NCBI GenBank assembly: GCA_017463245.1
Contig: JAFTPN010000065.1
Span: 1-62,314, forward strand
DNA length: 62,314 bases
DNA from: Clostridia bacterium
GTDB taxonomy: Bacteria > Bacillota > Clostridia > Christensenellales > Aristaeellaceae
Direction of reading: 5' to 3'
Below the pieces are notes generated by a model. The model did not search any database. It saw nothing but the letters and a program-made list of their open reading frames with translations, and was not told the DNA's origin. Below are positions 47,391 to 56,460 of the stretch, piece by piece (position 1 is the first letter of the stretch; the number at the start of each line of letters is the position of its first letter). The position numbers and the translations under genes were made by a program.

Positions 47391-49442
47391 TTATTCCACT
47401 TCAAACACGTCCACGCCATAGGGCGGCAGGGTCACCTCGCCCTGGCAGATCTCGCCGCTCAGCAGCGACTTCATGGGCTTGTTCAGGCGAACGCTTTCCG
47501 CCCAATGCTTGTAGTTCAGCACAAACAGATACTGCCTGCCGTCCTTCTCGCGCACCACCAGCTCCACGTTCTCCGGCGCCTCCACCAGATGGCGGAAGGG
47601 CTCTGCCGCGCCGGTATAGGCCAGTAGCTTGCGCACCGCCGCCACCGAGAAGCCCGCGCCCCAATGCAGCACACGTCCCGCGCCATAGGGATGCTCCGTC
47701 AGGGCGGGCTGACCCTTGAAGTAGCTGGTGTTGTGGCAGGCCAGCACCTTCGCGTCCTCCGCAGGATGGAGGATGTCGGCAAAGATCGGTGCGTCCAGCG
47801 CCTCCCCATCCCAGAGGATGGTGGGTGCTTCCTCCGCCGGGCTGGCGAAGGTGAAGTCCGTCACATCGCTGCCGGAAAGCTTGCCCAGCAGGCCGGGCTG
47901 GGGCAGCATGACGCACTTGCCCGTCTCGTCCTTGTAGCCGGTTCGGCAGCCGATGATCAGCGTGCCGCCCTGCTGCACATAGGCTTCCAGCAGCTGCGCC
48001 CGCGCTTCCGTCATGATCACCGCGTGGGGGTAGAACAGCACCGGGTACTTGGCCAGCTCGGCCACCTCGGTGTCCTTGCCCAGCCACACCTCGTCGTAGG
48101 GGGCATGGCTGCGCTGGGCGCCCTCGAAGATCTCCCAGCGGCTGGGGTCATGCAACCGACCATGCCAGGCGTCCACCCGGGCGTCCCACTCGTTGTCGTA
48201 ATCGCGGATCACGCCAAAGGCGGCCTTGCAGTCAGCACCGCACAGGGGCTGCAGCTTGCGGAGCATCTCCCCCACCTGCGCTACCTCGCCCAGGCGGCGG
48301 TTGTCGCGGTTGTCGTAGTCCAGAATGCCGTGCCAGTAGATCTCCGTGCCCATGATGCTGGTGCGCCAGCGGAAGAAGGAAATGCAGTCCGCGCCGTGGG
48401 CAAGGCTCTGCATCGCCCACAGGGTCAGTTGGCCGGGGCGGGGCGCAGGCGCTTCCAGGCGGGTCGTCCAGCCATTGCCGCCGGACTGCTGCTCCATGAT
48501 CATAAAGTGGGGCGAGATCGCCCGCACATTGGTCAGCTTCATGGACCAGGAGCGGTCGTTCAGGTCGCTGTGGTCAATGGTTCTGCCCAATTCAAAGGCG
48601 AAATCCGGGTAGGAGTCGTAGCTGTAAATGTCCAGCGCCTCGTCAGTCATGCGGTGGTTGTCCACATAGTCAAACAGGCCGTTGGTGGTGATGAAGCACC
48701 CCTTGCGCAGGTGGCGGCGCAGGATCTCCGACTGCATGGCGCAGAACCCCACCGCGCTTACCGAAATGAAGCGCAGGTAGTCCAGGTGCAGGTGGGGATT
48801 GATGGTGCCGCGCACCGTGGGGCGGGGCAGATGCACCTGCTGCCAGTCGGTGTAGCCCTGGTTCCAGAAGGCCGTGCCCCAGGCCTTGTTCAGTTCCGGC
48901 AGAGTGTGATACTTGTCCCTGACCCACGCCCGGAAGGCGTCGTCATCCGCCTGGGAATAGAACTCGTCCACCTCGCAGTTCAGCTCGTTGTCGATCTGCC
49001 AGCCGATGATGGCCGGGTGCTGCCCATAATGAACCGCCAACTGCTCCACGATGCGGGCGCACAGCTGCTGATACACCGGCGAATTGTAGTTGTAATGCCT
49101 GCGCAGGCCATGGCGATAGAGCACACCCTCCCTGGTGGCGTTGAGTACCTCCGGGTACTTTTCCGTGAGCCAGGCGGGCGGCGTGGCCGTGGGCGTGGAG
49201 AAAATGACCTGCATCTTTTCCTCCATGCACAGGTCAAGGAAGCGGTCGAAGAAATCGAAGTTGAACTCGCCCTCGTTCTCTTCAAACTTGCTCCAGGCAA
49301 ACTCCGCCACGCGGATCACCGTGATCCCGGCCTTCTTCATCCGCTGCAGGTCGCTGCGCCACAGGGATTCATCCCATTGCTCCGGGTAATAGCAGGTGCC
49401 CATGGTCAAGGCTGGCCAAAGGAATTTCTGTGCCTGTCTCAT
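47391..49442 (-). CDS. Beta-galactosidase, GH42 family
   Basis: A 683-residue intracellular GH42 beta-galactosidase. The opening MGTCYYPEQWDESLWRSDLQRM is typical. The acid/base is Glu153 in WQIDNELN and the nucleophile is Glu317 in FMIMEQQSG. The barrel is followed by the trimerisation domain (HAVIMTEARAQLLEAYVQQGGTL-like) and a small C-terminal beta domain. Cysteines of the zinc site found in some GH42 enzymes are not all visible. AAGGAG lies 7 bases before the start. It likely acts on imported galactosides. Confidence 0.93.
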   Translation of the reverse strand: MRQAQKFLWPALTMGTCYYPEQWDESLWRSDLQRMKKAGITVIRVAEFAWSKFEENEGEFNFDFFDRFLDLCMEEKMQVIFSTPTATPPAWLTEKYPEVLNATREGVLYRHGLRRHYNYNSPVYQQLCARIVEQLAVHYGQHPAIIGWQIDNELNCEVDEFYSQADDDAFRAWVRDKYHTLPELNKAWGTAFWNQGYTDWQQVHLPRPTVRGTINPHLHLDYLRFISVSAVGFCAMQSEILRRHLRKGCFITTNGLFDYVDNHRMTDEALDIYSYDSYPDFAFELGRTIDHSDLNDRSWSMKLTNVRAISPHFMIMEQQSGGNGWTTRLEAPAPRPGQLTLWAMQSLAHGADCISFFRWRTSIMGTEIYWHGILDYDNRDNRRLGEVAQVGEMLRKLQPLCGADCKAAFGVIRDYDNEWDARVDAWHGRLHDPSRWEIFEGAQRSHAPYDEVWLGKDTEVAELAKYPVLFYPHAVIMTEARAQLLEAYVQQGGTLIIGCRTGYKDETGKCVMLPQPGLLGKLSGSDVTDFTFASPAEEAPTILWDGEALDAPIFADILHPAEDAKVLACHNTSYFKGQPALTEHPYGAGRVLHWGAGFSVAAVRKLLAYTGAAEPFRHLVEAPENVELVVREKDGRQYLFVLNYKHWAESVRLNKPMKSLLSGEICQGEVTLPPYGVDVFEVE

Positions 49443-49522
49443 ACACTTTCTCCTTTATCAGAAACGTAAGCTGTCCTTGCTGATGTAGTTCGCGGCCAAG
49501 CGCGAAAAGCCTCCCTGCCCCA

Positions 49523-49555
49523 CAAAAAAACTCACCCGATTGCAAGCGGGTGAGT
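49523..49555 (-). terminator. Terminator of yebC
   Basis: ACTCACCCG/CGGGTGAGT stem (eight-base loop) followed by seven T residues on the minus strand. Confidence 0.88.
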
Positions 49556-49593
49556 CAATCAACTGAATGAACCAGGAAGCAAGGGAATTTCCC

Positions 49594-50340
49594 TTACTCC
49601 TCCTCTTCCTCCTCGGGAAGCTCGGCGTTGTGGTACACATTCTGCACGTCGTCGTTGTCGTCCAGCATGTCCAGCAGCTTCTGGATATTCTTGAGGGTGT
49701 CGGGATCGTCCACAGACACGGTGTTCTGGGGGATCTTGTTCACCTCGGCAGACAGGAACGACAGACCCTGCTGCTCCAGCGCCTCGCGCACGGCGGAGAA
49801 ATCGGCGGGAGAGGTGTAGATCTCGTACACGTCTTCCTCGGCCTTCATGTCCTCGGCACCGGCGTCCAGGGCCAGCATCATCATCTCGTCCTCGTCGCTG
49901 CCGGGGGTGCGCTCCACCACCAGCACGCCCTTCTCGTCAAACATGAAGGACACGGAGCCGGCGTTGCCCAGGTTGCCGCCGTTCTTGGCGAAGCAATGGC
50001 GCACATCGGACACGGTGCGGTTGCGGTTATCGGTGATGGTATCCACGATCACCGCCACGCCGCCGGGGGCATAGCCTTCGTAGGTGATCTGCTCGTAGGT
50101 CACGTCGCCCATTTCACCGGAGGCCTTCTTGATGGAACGCTGGATGTTATCGTTGGGCATATTGTTGGCCTTGGCCTTGGCGATCACGTCGCGCAGCTTG
50201 CCGTTGGACTCGGGGTTGGCGCCGCCCTCGCGCACAGCGATGGCGATCTCGCGGCCGATCTTGGTGAAAATAGCGCCGCGCTTGGCGTCGGCCTTGCCCT
50301 TCTTCGCCTGAATATTATGCCACTTGGAATGACCGGACAT
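49594..50340 (-). CDS. yebC: YebC/PmpR-family protein
   Basis: A 248-residue protein of the YebC family. The opening [22 protein letters not shown] is the family hallmark, followed by the central [23 protein letters not shown]. Members have been linked to transcription control and to rescue of ribosomes at proline stretches. The acidic tail ends in six Glu. The start is set by GGAGGGA; a longer in-frame version upstream is not supported. It is transcribed alone. Confidence 0.93.
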   Translation of the reverse strand: MSGHSKWHNIQAKKGKADAKRGAIFTKIGREIAIAVREGGANPESNGKLRDVIAKAKANNMPNDNIQRSIKKASGEMGDVTYEQITYEGYAPGGVAVIVDTITDNRNRTVSDVRHCFAKNGGNLGNAGSVSFMFDEKGVLVVERTPGSDEDEMMMLALDAGAEDMKAEEDVYEIYTSPADFSAVREALEQQGLSFLSAEVNKIPQNTVSVDDPDTLKNIQKLLDMLDDNDDVQNVYHNAELPEEEEEE

Positions 50341-50391
50341 TGTATTCCCTCCTACATATATCAAAAAAGATATTCAAAACAGAAACGTGTT

Positions 50392-50421
50392 ATTATACCA
50401 CTATTCTTGTGGGCGCGTCAA
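50392..50421 (-). promoter_or_regulatory. Promoter of yebC
   Basis: TTGACG (50416-50421), 18 bp, TATAAT (50392-50397) on the minus strand. Confidence 0.7.
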
Positions 50422-50512
50422 GTTTTATCCTGCATTCCTGTCATTTTTGCAGGGGAAAATGCATTCTGCGGCGAAATCATACCCAACATCACAAAAGATA
50501 TGAGGCGACCCT

Positions 50513-51763
50513 ATGTCATACGAGCTTTATCTGAGCCAGATCGCAGCTGCCCTGGCTGAGTCCACCGGCTGCACCGAACCCTCCGCCATTGCGCTGAATG
50601 CCGCCACCGCCCGCAAGCATGTGCAGGGCGATATCATCAAGGTCACCGCCCGGCTGGATGCTTATCTTTTCAAAAATGCCATGGGCGTGGGCATTCCCGG
50701 CGCGGACGAGCGCGGCGTGGAGCTGTGCGTGGCGCTGGGCATCACCGCCGGTGACAGCGATGCAGGCATGAACGCCCTGCACACCGTGACCGCCCAGCAG
50801 CTGGCCGAGGGCAAAGCCCTGCGGGAGAAGATCACCGTGGAGATCAACCAGGAAGCCCAGGGGCTGTACATCGAAACGGTGATCGAAACGGAATGCGACT
50901 GCGTGCGGGTCATCACCAGCCAGAACCACGACCGCATTGCCCGCATCGAACACGCGCCCTTCGCCCCCTTCGTGGAAGAAGTGCAGGAAGCCGAGGCCGC
51001 CGAGACCGTGTGCGGCGACGTGGCTGCCTACCTGGACTTTGCCAACCATGTGCCGCTAGAGAAGCTGACCTTCCTGAAAGCCGCCCTGGACATGAACCGC
51101 CGGGTCTACCGCACCGCCGTGGAGAAGGGCATGGATCGCCAGGTGCTGCCCTCCATGATGCTGAAGGATCCCTCCGTGTTTGTGCAGGCCAAGCGCATGG
51201 CGGGTGCCGCCAGCTATGCCCGCATGAGCGGCGTTCCCCTGCCGGTGATGACCGCCACCGGCAGCGGCAACCAGGGGCTGACCCTGTTCCTCACCGTGGA
51301 CGCCGCCGCCCAGGCCTTCGGCGCTGGAGAAGAAAAGCTCCTGCGCGCCCTGGCGCTGGCCAACATGGTGAACATCTACATCAAGAGCCACATCGGCCCG
51401 CTGAGCAGCGTGTGCGCCTGCGGCGTGGCCTCCGGCCTGGGGGCGTCCCTGGGCGCGGTGTACCTGCTGGGCGGCGGCGAAAAAGAGATGCTCCAGGCCG
51501 CCCGCAACATCCTGGGTTCCGTCAGCGGCATGATCTGCGATGGCGCCAAGGAAGGCTGCGCCAACAAGGTCGCCCTTTCCGCTGGCCTGGCGGTGGAGGC
51601 CGCCTGCCTGGCCATGGAGGGCTGCGGCATCCACGCCCAGGACGGCATTCTGGACAACGATTTCGACCACCTCATCGCCCACCTGGGCGAACTGGTGCTG
51701 GAGGGCATGGGCAAAACCAACAGCACCATTGTGAACATCATGATGAACGAAAAGAGGTGCTGA
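50513..51763 (+). CDS. UPF0597/L-cysteine desulfidase family protein
   Basis: A 416-residue protein related to the serine dehydratase alpha chain, in the group that includes YhaM/CyuA and archaeal cysteine desulfidase. It would degrade L-cysteine to pyruvate, ammonia and sulfide using a 4Fe-4S cluster. Candidate cluster ligands are in ESTGCTEPSAIA, SVCACGVASG and GMICDGAKEGCANK; the same residues are conserved in the family. GAGGCG lies about 7 bases before the start. An acetyltransferase gene follows after 3 bp. Confidence 0.9.
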   Translation: MSYELYLSQIAAALAESTGCTEPSAIALNAATARKHVQGDIIKVTARLDAYLFKNAMGVGIPGADERGVELCVALGITAGDSDAGMNALHTVTAQQLAEGKALREKITVEINQEAQGLYIETVIETECDCVRVITSQNHDRIARIEHAPFAPFVEEVQEAEAAETVCGDVAAYLDFANHVPLEKLTFLKAALDMNRRVYRTAVEKGMDRQVLPSMMLKDPSVFVQAKRMAGAASYARMSGVPLPVMTATGSGNQGLTLFLTVDAAAQAFGAGEEKLLRALALANMVNIYIKSHIGPLSSVCACGVASGLGASLGAVYLLGGGEKEMLQAARNILGSVSGMICDGAKEGCANKVALSAGLAVEAACLAMEGCGIHAQDGILDNDFDHLIAHLGELVLEGMGKTNSTIVNIMMNEKRC

Positions 51764-51766
51764 TAC

Positions 51767-52204
51767 ATGACCATCCAGCAGGAACGCATCACCCCGGAAG
51801 CCTACATCAGCTTCCTTGCCCGCACCGATCTGGGTTCCCAATATCCCAGGGAACGCTTTGAGGAGCGCATTGCCAAGCTGGTGCAAAACGTCTCCATCAG
51901 CCTCACCGCCCGCACGGACGAGGGCGAGCTCATCGGCGTGTGCTTTGGCATCACCGACTTTGCCTACTGGCTCTTCATCACCGACCTGGGCATCGACCGC
52001 CGCTACGTGCGCCAGGGCATCGGCAAGCAGCTGATGCAGCGCGCCCTGGACATCGCCGGCGGCGAGAAGGACATCATCATGTACACCTGCGCCAACGAGA
52101 ACGCCGTTGAGTTCTACCAGAAGCAGGGCATGAGCTTTGCCGATGATGTGCTGGTGTATAACCGCGTGGAATGGACGGGGTTTGTGGTGGGGGATTGCAA
52201 ATAA
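51767..52204 (+). CDS. GNAT-family acetyltransferase
   Basis: A 145-residue GNAT enzyme, transferring an acetyl group from acetyl-CoA to an amine. Typical parts are ELIGVCFGITDFAYWLFITDLGIDRRYVRQGIGKQLM, with the acetyl-CoA loop RQGIGKQL, and the C-terminal CANENAVEFYQKQGM. The substrate is unknown. It starts 3 bp after the cysteine desulfidase-like gene, so the two share an mRNA. Confidence 0.88.
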   Translation: MTIQQERITPEAYISFLARTDLGSQYPRERFEERIAKLVQNVSISLTARTDEGELIGVCFGITDFAYWLFITDLGIDRRYVRQGIGKQLMQRALDIAGGEKDIIMYTCANENAVEFYQKQGMSFADDVLVYNRVEWTGFVVGDCK

Positions 52205-52240
52205 CATGTTGGATCAACTTGAATTTGAAGGAGATAAGTG

Positions 52241-52981
52241 ATGGATAAAAGCAAAGTCGTAACTTATACAAGCATAACCTTTGCAATCACATGGATATGT
52301 TGGTGGGGATTAGCACTACTGACCAATAACAATATCGTTGATTCTTCGCAAGGCATCTTTACTTTGATTTACTTCATTGGCGGGTTCGGCCCAACGATTG
52401 CTTCCCTCTTGATATTACCTCAAAAGTCGCTAAGATCAGTGTTTGATTTTGTTTTTTCTTGCAAGAAAAACTCTGTTGGGTACTTATTGTTGTTCTGTCT
52501 GATGCAAGGATTGATTATCGGACTCTCCTCAATGGAAACAAATCCCTTGATCCCGTGGTTTTCAACTCCCATTGTTATGCTCTCCACAACCTTTCTTGGT
52601 GGAGGGAATGAGGAATTGGGATGGCGTGGTATTATGCAACCTGAACTCGAGAAAAGATTCTCGTTCCCGATTGCGACGCTGATTACTGGATGCGTGTGGA
52701 TGCTTTGGCACGTTCCTCTATGGTTTGTGGTTGGCTCTTCACAGCAGAACATGAATTTTTTGCTTTATGCAATTTACGGGTTGATTCTAAGTTTTTGGCT
52801 TGCAACAATTCACAAAAAAACGAAAAGTATCTTTTTCTGTTGTGTGTTCCATGGGTTTTCTAATTTGATGCTATCTTTCTTTATAATAAAAGTTAATTGG
52901 ACGCTTATTGTGGGACTGATTGCATCATTAGTATTTACCATTTGGCTTTACTATAAAGAAACAGTAAAAGCAAGTGATTGA
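52241..52981 (+). CDS. CPBP-family intramembrane metalloprotease (AT-rich)
   Basis: A 246-residue membrane protein with seven or eight hydrophobic helices. It carries the glutamate motif GGGNEELGWRG and the histidine motifs WMLWHVPLW and VFHGFSN of the CPBP (CAAX/Abi) family. Such enzymes process prenylated or bacteriocin-like peptides and often give self-immunity. The DNA is visibly much richer in A and T than all its neighbours and uses AT-ending codons, a clear sign of horizontal transfer. AAGGAG lies 8 bases before the ATG. No bacteriocin gene was found next to it. Confidence 0.88.
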   Translation: MDKSKVVTYTSITFAITWICWWGLALLTNNNIVDSSQGIFTLIYFIGGFGPTIASLLILPQKSLRSVFDFVFSCKKNSVGYLLLFCLMQGLIIGLSSMETNPLIPWFSTPIVMLSTTFLGGGNEELGWRGIMQPELEKRFSFPIATLITGCVWMLWHVPLWFVVGSSQQNMNFLLYAIYGLILSFWLATIHKKTKSIFFCCVFHGFSNLMLSFFIIKVNWTLIVGLIASLVFTIWLYYKETVKASD

Positions 52982-53003
52982 AAAATTCCAATTTGACAAA
53001 CAG

Positions 53004-53039
53004 AAACACAGCCGCCTCCCACCGGAAGCGGCTGTGTTT
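53004..53039. terminator. Bidirectional terminator (CPBP / LMW phosphatase)
   Basis: A 12-bp stem AAACACAGCCGC/GCGGCTGTGTTT between converging genes. Confidence 0.8.
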
Positions 53040-53068
53040 CTTGTTTCATTCAAATGTGCTATGCGCAC

Positions 53069-53530
53069 TCATTCATCCCGTTCCATCACCCACGCCAGCA
53101 GCGCCTCGCACCCCTGGCGGATGTCCCGGTACGCAATGTCAAACCGATCCGAATACCACGGGTCGGACACCTCCCCCGGCCGGGTGGTAAAGTCCATCAG
53201 CCGGTGGATCTTCCCCTCCGGGTCGCCGCCCAGCATCCGGTGCATATTGCGGATGTTGGCATTGTCCATGCCGATCAGCAGGTCGTACTCCTCATAATCC
53301 CTGCGGGTCAGCTGCCGCGCCCCGCGCTTCTCCACCGGGATGCCCTGCCGCGCCAGCTCTGCCCTTGCCGGCGGATACACCGGGTTGCCGATCTCCTCGG
53401 TGCTGGTGGCCGCCGAGGCAATGCTGAACTGCCCCTCCAGCCCGCGCTCGCGGACGAGGTGCTTGAGGATCATCTCCGCCATGGGGCTGCGGCAGATATT
53501 GCCGTGGCAAACAAACAGTACCTTCCTCAT
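53069..53530 (-). CDS. Low-molecular-weight protein-tyrosine phosphatase
   Basis: A 153-residue enzyme with the CX5R loop VCHGNICRS (Cys8, Arg14) at the N terminus and the acid Asp in DPWYSDRFD. These remove phosphate from tyrosine residues, often in exopolysaccharide or stress control. AAGGGGAG fits the ATG. It starts 10 bp after the GH4 gene stop codon and is the last gene of an SDR-GH4-phosphatase operon. No matching tyrosine kinase is adjacent, so the link to sugar use is open. Confidence 0.92.
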   Translation of the reverse strand: MRKVLFVCHGNICRSPMAEMILKHLVRERGLEGQFSIASAATSTEEIGNPVYPPARAELARQGIPVEKRGARQLTRRDYEEYDLLIGMDNANIRNMHRMLGGDPEGKIHRLMDFTTRPGEVSDPWYSDRFDIAYRDIRQGCEALLAWVMERDE

Positions 53531-53540
53531 ACCGCTCCCC

Positions 53541-55085
53541 TTAGCGCCCGGTGGTGTAGATTTTCTTGGCGGCGGGGCGCTCCTTGGCCTTGTCGGCTTC
53601 GGCGGCGTTCTTGCGGGCGGCTTCCTTGTCGGCGGCCATTTCCTCCACCGTTTTGGTGTGCAGGCGGGCGGCGCCTTCGGTCACAATGGGCGGGATCAGC
53701 GTGCCCTCGGCCTCGGCTTTCACCCAGCGAGCCTTGGCGCGTTCGATTTCCTCGGCGTACTGGGGCAGCCATTCGGCCTGGGCGATGAGCATCTCGTCCA
53801 CCATCTGCCAGATCTCCTCGGTGTTGCACACGGCGCCCACCAGGGGATCCATCATCATGGCCTGGCGCAAAAGGTCGATGTCCGCATGGGCGGCGGCTTC
53901 CATGGCCAGGCGCTGCACGGTGATGTTCGACTGGCAGCAGGCGGCGCAGCCCAGGGGCAGATCGCCCAGCACCGGGGTGTTGATACCGAAGGTGTCCACA
54001 AAGCCGGGAACCTCCACCACGCAGTCGTCGGGCAGGTTGGTAATGACGCCGTTGTTGATCACATTGAAGTGGCCGCGGTAGACGCGCCCGGTCTCGATGG
54101 ACTCGATGATCCAGCTGCCGTGCTCCTGGGAACGGTTTTCCTGGGCATAGGTCTTGGGCGGCTCCTTGAGCCAGTTGGGGAAGTCGGTCTCGAACCAGTT
54201 GCGGCCTTCGGTGCACACGCGGAGATAGCCGCCGGTCTCGCCGTTGATCCACACACCCAGGTCGATCCAGCGCTTGATCTCGTCGGGGCGCTTGCGGTAC
54301 CACGGCACATACTCGGACAGGTGGCCGTTGGACTCGGTGGAGAAGTAGCCGAAGCGCTTCATCATGTCGATGCGCACCTTCTCCGTCTGGGCGATCTCCA
54401 CATCGGCCTGCAGGGCTTCCAGCAGCTTGCCGTTCAGCTCTTCGCCCTTGTGCTTCACAGAGAGGTACCAGGTCATGTGGTTGATGCCTGCGCACACGAT
54501 GTCGATCTCTTCCTGCTTGTAGCCCAGGGCACGGGCAATGAGCGCGTGGCCGCCCTGCACGCCATGGCACAGACCCACCGTGGGCACGCCGCCATACTTG
54601 TTGCAGTACCAGGTCACCATGGCGTTGGGATTGGTGTAGTTCAGCAGCATGCAGCCGGGGGCAGCCACCTCGCGGATGTCCCTGCACATGCCCTCCAGCA
54701 TGGCGATGTCGCGCTGGGCATACATGATGCCGCCCGCGCACAGGGTATCGCCCACGCATTGGTCAACGCCGTATTTCAGGGGGATGTTCACATCCAGCTC
54801 GAAGGCGTCCAGCAGGCCGATGCGGGCGCAGTCGATGACGTACTTGGCGTCCTTCAGCGCCTCGCGGCGATCCAGGGTGGCCTGGATCCTGATGTTCAGG
54901 CCGTTGGCCTCGATGTCCCGCTGGCAGAGCTGATACACCATGTCCAGGTTGCGGGGATTGATGTCCATAAAGGCGACCTCGATCTCCTGGAACTCCGGCA
55001 CCGCCAGCAGGTCGGACAAAAGGCCGCGGGTGAAGCCGATGGAGCCCGCGCCGATAAAGGCGATCTTGAATTTCTTCTGTTCCAT
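53541..55085 (-). CDS. GH4-family alpha-galactosidase/glycosidase
   Basis: A 514-residue NAD+- and Mn-dependent GH4 enzyme, which works by a redox-elimination route. The Rossmann start AFIGAGSIGFTRGLLSDLL, NYTNPNAM and the metal-binding cysteine in GLCHGVQGG fit the alpha-galactosidase (MelA) side of the family. An extra C-terminal tail rich in Ala, Glu and Lys (after residue 475) is not typical and may be flexible. AAGGAG lies about 8 bases upstream of the start. The SDR gene just upstream on the same strand shares its mRNA. MelA-type specificity is inferred from the Cys-His motif. Confidence 0.9.
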   Translation of the reverse strand: MEQKKFKIAFIGAGSIGFTRGLLSDLLAVPEFQEIEVAFMDINPRNLDMVYQLCQRDIEANGLNIRIQATLDRREALKDAKYVIDCARIGLLDAFELDVNIPLKYGVDQCVGDTLCAGGIMYAQRDIAMLEGMCRDIREVAAPGCMLLNYTNPNAMVTWYCNKYGGVPTVGLCHGVQGGHALIARALGYKQEEIDIVCAGINHMTWYLSVKHKGEELNGKLLEALQADVEIAQTEKVRIDMMKRFGYFSTESNGHLSEYVPWYRKRPDEIKRWIDLGVWINGETGGYLRVCTEGRNWFETDFPNWLKEPPKTYAQENRSQEHGSWIIESIETGRVYRGHFNVINNGVITNLPDDCVVEVPGFVDTFGINTPVLGDLPLGCAACCQSNITVQRLAMEAAAHADIDLLRQAMMMDPLVGAVCNTEEIWQMVDEMLIAQAEWLPQYAEEIERAKARWVKAEAEGTLIPPIVTEGAARLHTKTVEEMAADKEAARKNAAEADKAKERPAAKKIYTTGR

Positions 55086-55112
55086 AAATAAACTCCTTCC
55101 AATCATATATGC

Positions 55113-55826
55113 TTACCAGGGATATTCCTCACCGGCATAGGTCACGAAGATGGGGCCGGTCTTGTCATGGCGCTTGGTCTCGAACATGAGGCGCATGGTC
55201 TCGGCATGCTCGTAGGGATCAAAGGGCGCCTTGGCGTTGCCCGCATTGGTGCGCATCCAGCCGGGATGCACGGTGATGATGTTCAGCTTGGGGTCGTCCT
55301 TGAACTTGTTGTACAGGGTCTTGGTAGCCATGTTCAGGGCAGCCTTGGCCATGCCGTAGTCGATGTAGGTGCTGCGGTAGCAGGCGCCGATGCTCCCCGC
55401 CTCGGAGGAGATGTTCACGATCAGCGCATTCTCGGACTTCTTCAAAAGCGGCAGGAAGGCCTTGATCACCCGCAGGGGGCCAACGGTGGCCACGTTCAGG
55501 GCGGGCATCACGGTATCCAGGTCAAAGTCCTCCAGCTCCTTGTTGGTATCGGGAGAGGTGGTCACAGCGTTGTTGATGATCAGATCCATGCAGGGCGCAT
55601 ACTCCGCCACCGCAGCCGCCGCAGCGTTCACCGATTCGGTGCTGCCGATGTCCATCAGCTGGATGTGCAGCGTCTCCGGCCATTGGGTCTGCAGCTTTTC
55701 CAGCGCCTCCGAGGGCTTGCGCACTGTGGCAATCACATGGTCGCCCTGCTCCAGGTAGCGACGCACAAAGTTGAAGCCCAGCGCCATTTCGCGCCCGGTT
55801 CCGGTGATGAGTACATACTGATTCAT
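55113..55826 (-). CDS. Short-chain dehydrogenase/reductase
   Basis: A 237-residue SDR. The cofactor loop is TGTGREMALGFN; NNAV follows; the catalytic triad is Ser in NISSEAGS, then Tyr and Lys in YIDYGMAKAAL. It reduces or oxidises a carbonyl/alcohol pair with NAD(P)H. The substrate is unknown. AGGAGGT lies 7 bases before the ATG. It is first in an operon with GH4 and the tyrosine phosphatase. Confidence 0.9.
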   Translation of the reverse strand: MNQYVLITGTGREMALGFNFVRRYLEQGDHVIATVRKPSEALEKLQTQWPETLHIQLMDIGSTESVNAAAAAVAEYAPCMDLIINNAVTTSPDTNKELEDFDLDTVMPALNVATVGPLRVIKAFLPLLKKSENALIVNISSEAGSIGACYRSTYIDYGMAKAALNMATKTLYNKFKDDPKLNIITVHPGWMRTNAGNAKAPFDPYEHAETMRLMFETKRHDKTGPIFVTYAGEEYPW

Positions 55827-55885
55827 AAAGCTACCTCCTGTATTTATCCGCTTGTTCAGATCAACGTACCCATGATGTTGGCCTC

Positions 55886-55914
55886 ATTATAGCACAGCCG
55901 TCTGCGGCAGACAA
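55886..55914 (-). promoter_or_regulatory. Promoter of the SDR-GH4-phosphatase operon
   Basis: TTGTCT (55909-55914), 17 bp, TATAAT (55886-55891) on the minus strand. Confidence 0.7.
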
Positions 55915-55947
55915 TCGGTTTTTTCAAAAGAAGTTTTCCATGCAAAA

Positions 55948-55971
55948 AGCACCACCCGGGCGGATGGTGCT
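55948..55971 (-). terminator. Terminator of the DtxR-type gene
   Basis: AGCACCA/TGGTGCT stem with a T-rich tail on the minus strand. Confidence 0.65.
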
Positions 55972-55985
55972 GTGCGTCTTGGCCT

Positions 55986-56345
55986 TCAGTTCAGCTGTGC
56001 CTTGATGGCCTCGAAGGTCTTTTCGGAAATATCATGCTCGATCTTGCAGGCGTCCTCGCGGGCGGTGACGGGATCAACGCCGATCTGCACGAAAAAGGAG
56101 GCCAGCACCTTGTGCCGCTCGTAGACCCGGCGGGCAATGGCCTCGCCCTGCGCGGTGAGGGTGATCAGGTTTTCCTCGTCCATGACAATATAGCCGTTCT
56201 CCCGCAGGCGCTTCATGGCAAAGCTGACAGAGGGCTTGGTAACATTCAGGTGCGCAGCAATATCAACGGAGCGGACATAGCCCTTCTCCTCCTGCAGCAT
56301 CATGATCGTTTCCAAATAGTCCTCAGCGGATTCATGTATGTTCAT
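55986..56345 (-). CDS. DtxR/MntR-family metal-dependent repressor
   Basis: A 119-residue regulator. The helix-turn-helix is SVDIAAHLNVTKPSVSFAMKRLRENGY and the metal-binding helical domain follows (ALTAQGEAIARRVYERHKVLASFF, then DACKIEHDIS). The family senses Mn2+ or Fe2+ and represses uptake genes. The usual SH3-like third domain is absent, as in MntR. GAAGGTG lies about 7 bases before the start; a longer in-frame version is not supported. A palindrome CTACTATAGTA overlaps its promoter and may be its own operator. No metal transporter is adjacent. Confidence 0.9.
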   Translation of the reverse strand: MNIHESAEDYLETIMMLQEEKGYVRSVDIAAHLNVTKPSVSFAMKRLRENGYIVMDEENLITLTAQGEAIARRVYERHKVLASFFVQIGVDPVTAREDACKIEHDISEKTFEAIKAQLN

Positions 56346-56379
56346 GGGTGGGCACCTTCTTTCTCCATGGGTTTCTACT

Positions 56380-56408
56380 ATAGTACCATGAAGTGGAGAT
56401 TTTTGCAA
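56380..56408 (-). promoter_or_regulatory. Promoter of the DtxR-type gene with palindromic -10
   Basis: TTGCAA (56403-56408), 17 bp, TACTAT (56380-56385) on the minus strand. The -10 lies in the palindrome TACTATAGTA, a candidate autoregulatory site. Confidence 0.6.
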
Positions 56409-56431
56409 ATCTTTTGCAGAAAAGCCTCCGC

Positions 56432-56460
56432 TTGACAAATCCGCCCCCGTCCGATAGGAT
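56432..56460 (+). promoter_or_regulatory. Promoter of the YitT-type gene
   Basis: TTGACA, 17 bp, TAGGAT on the plus strand. The -10 overlaps the first possible ATG of the gene, so the true start must lie downstream. Confidence 0.7.
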
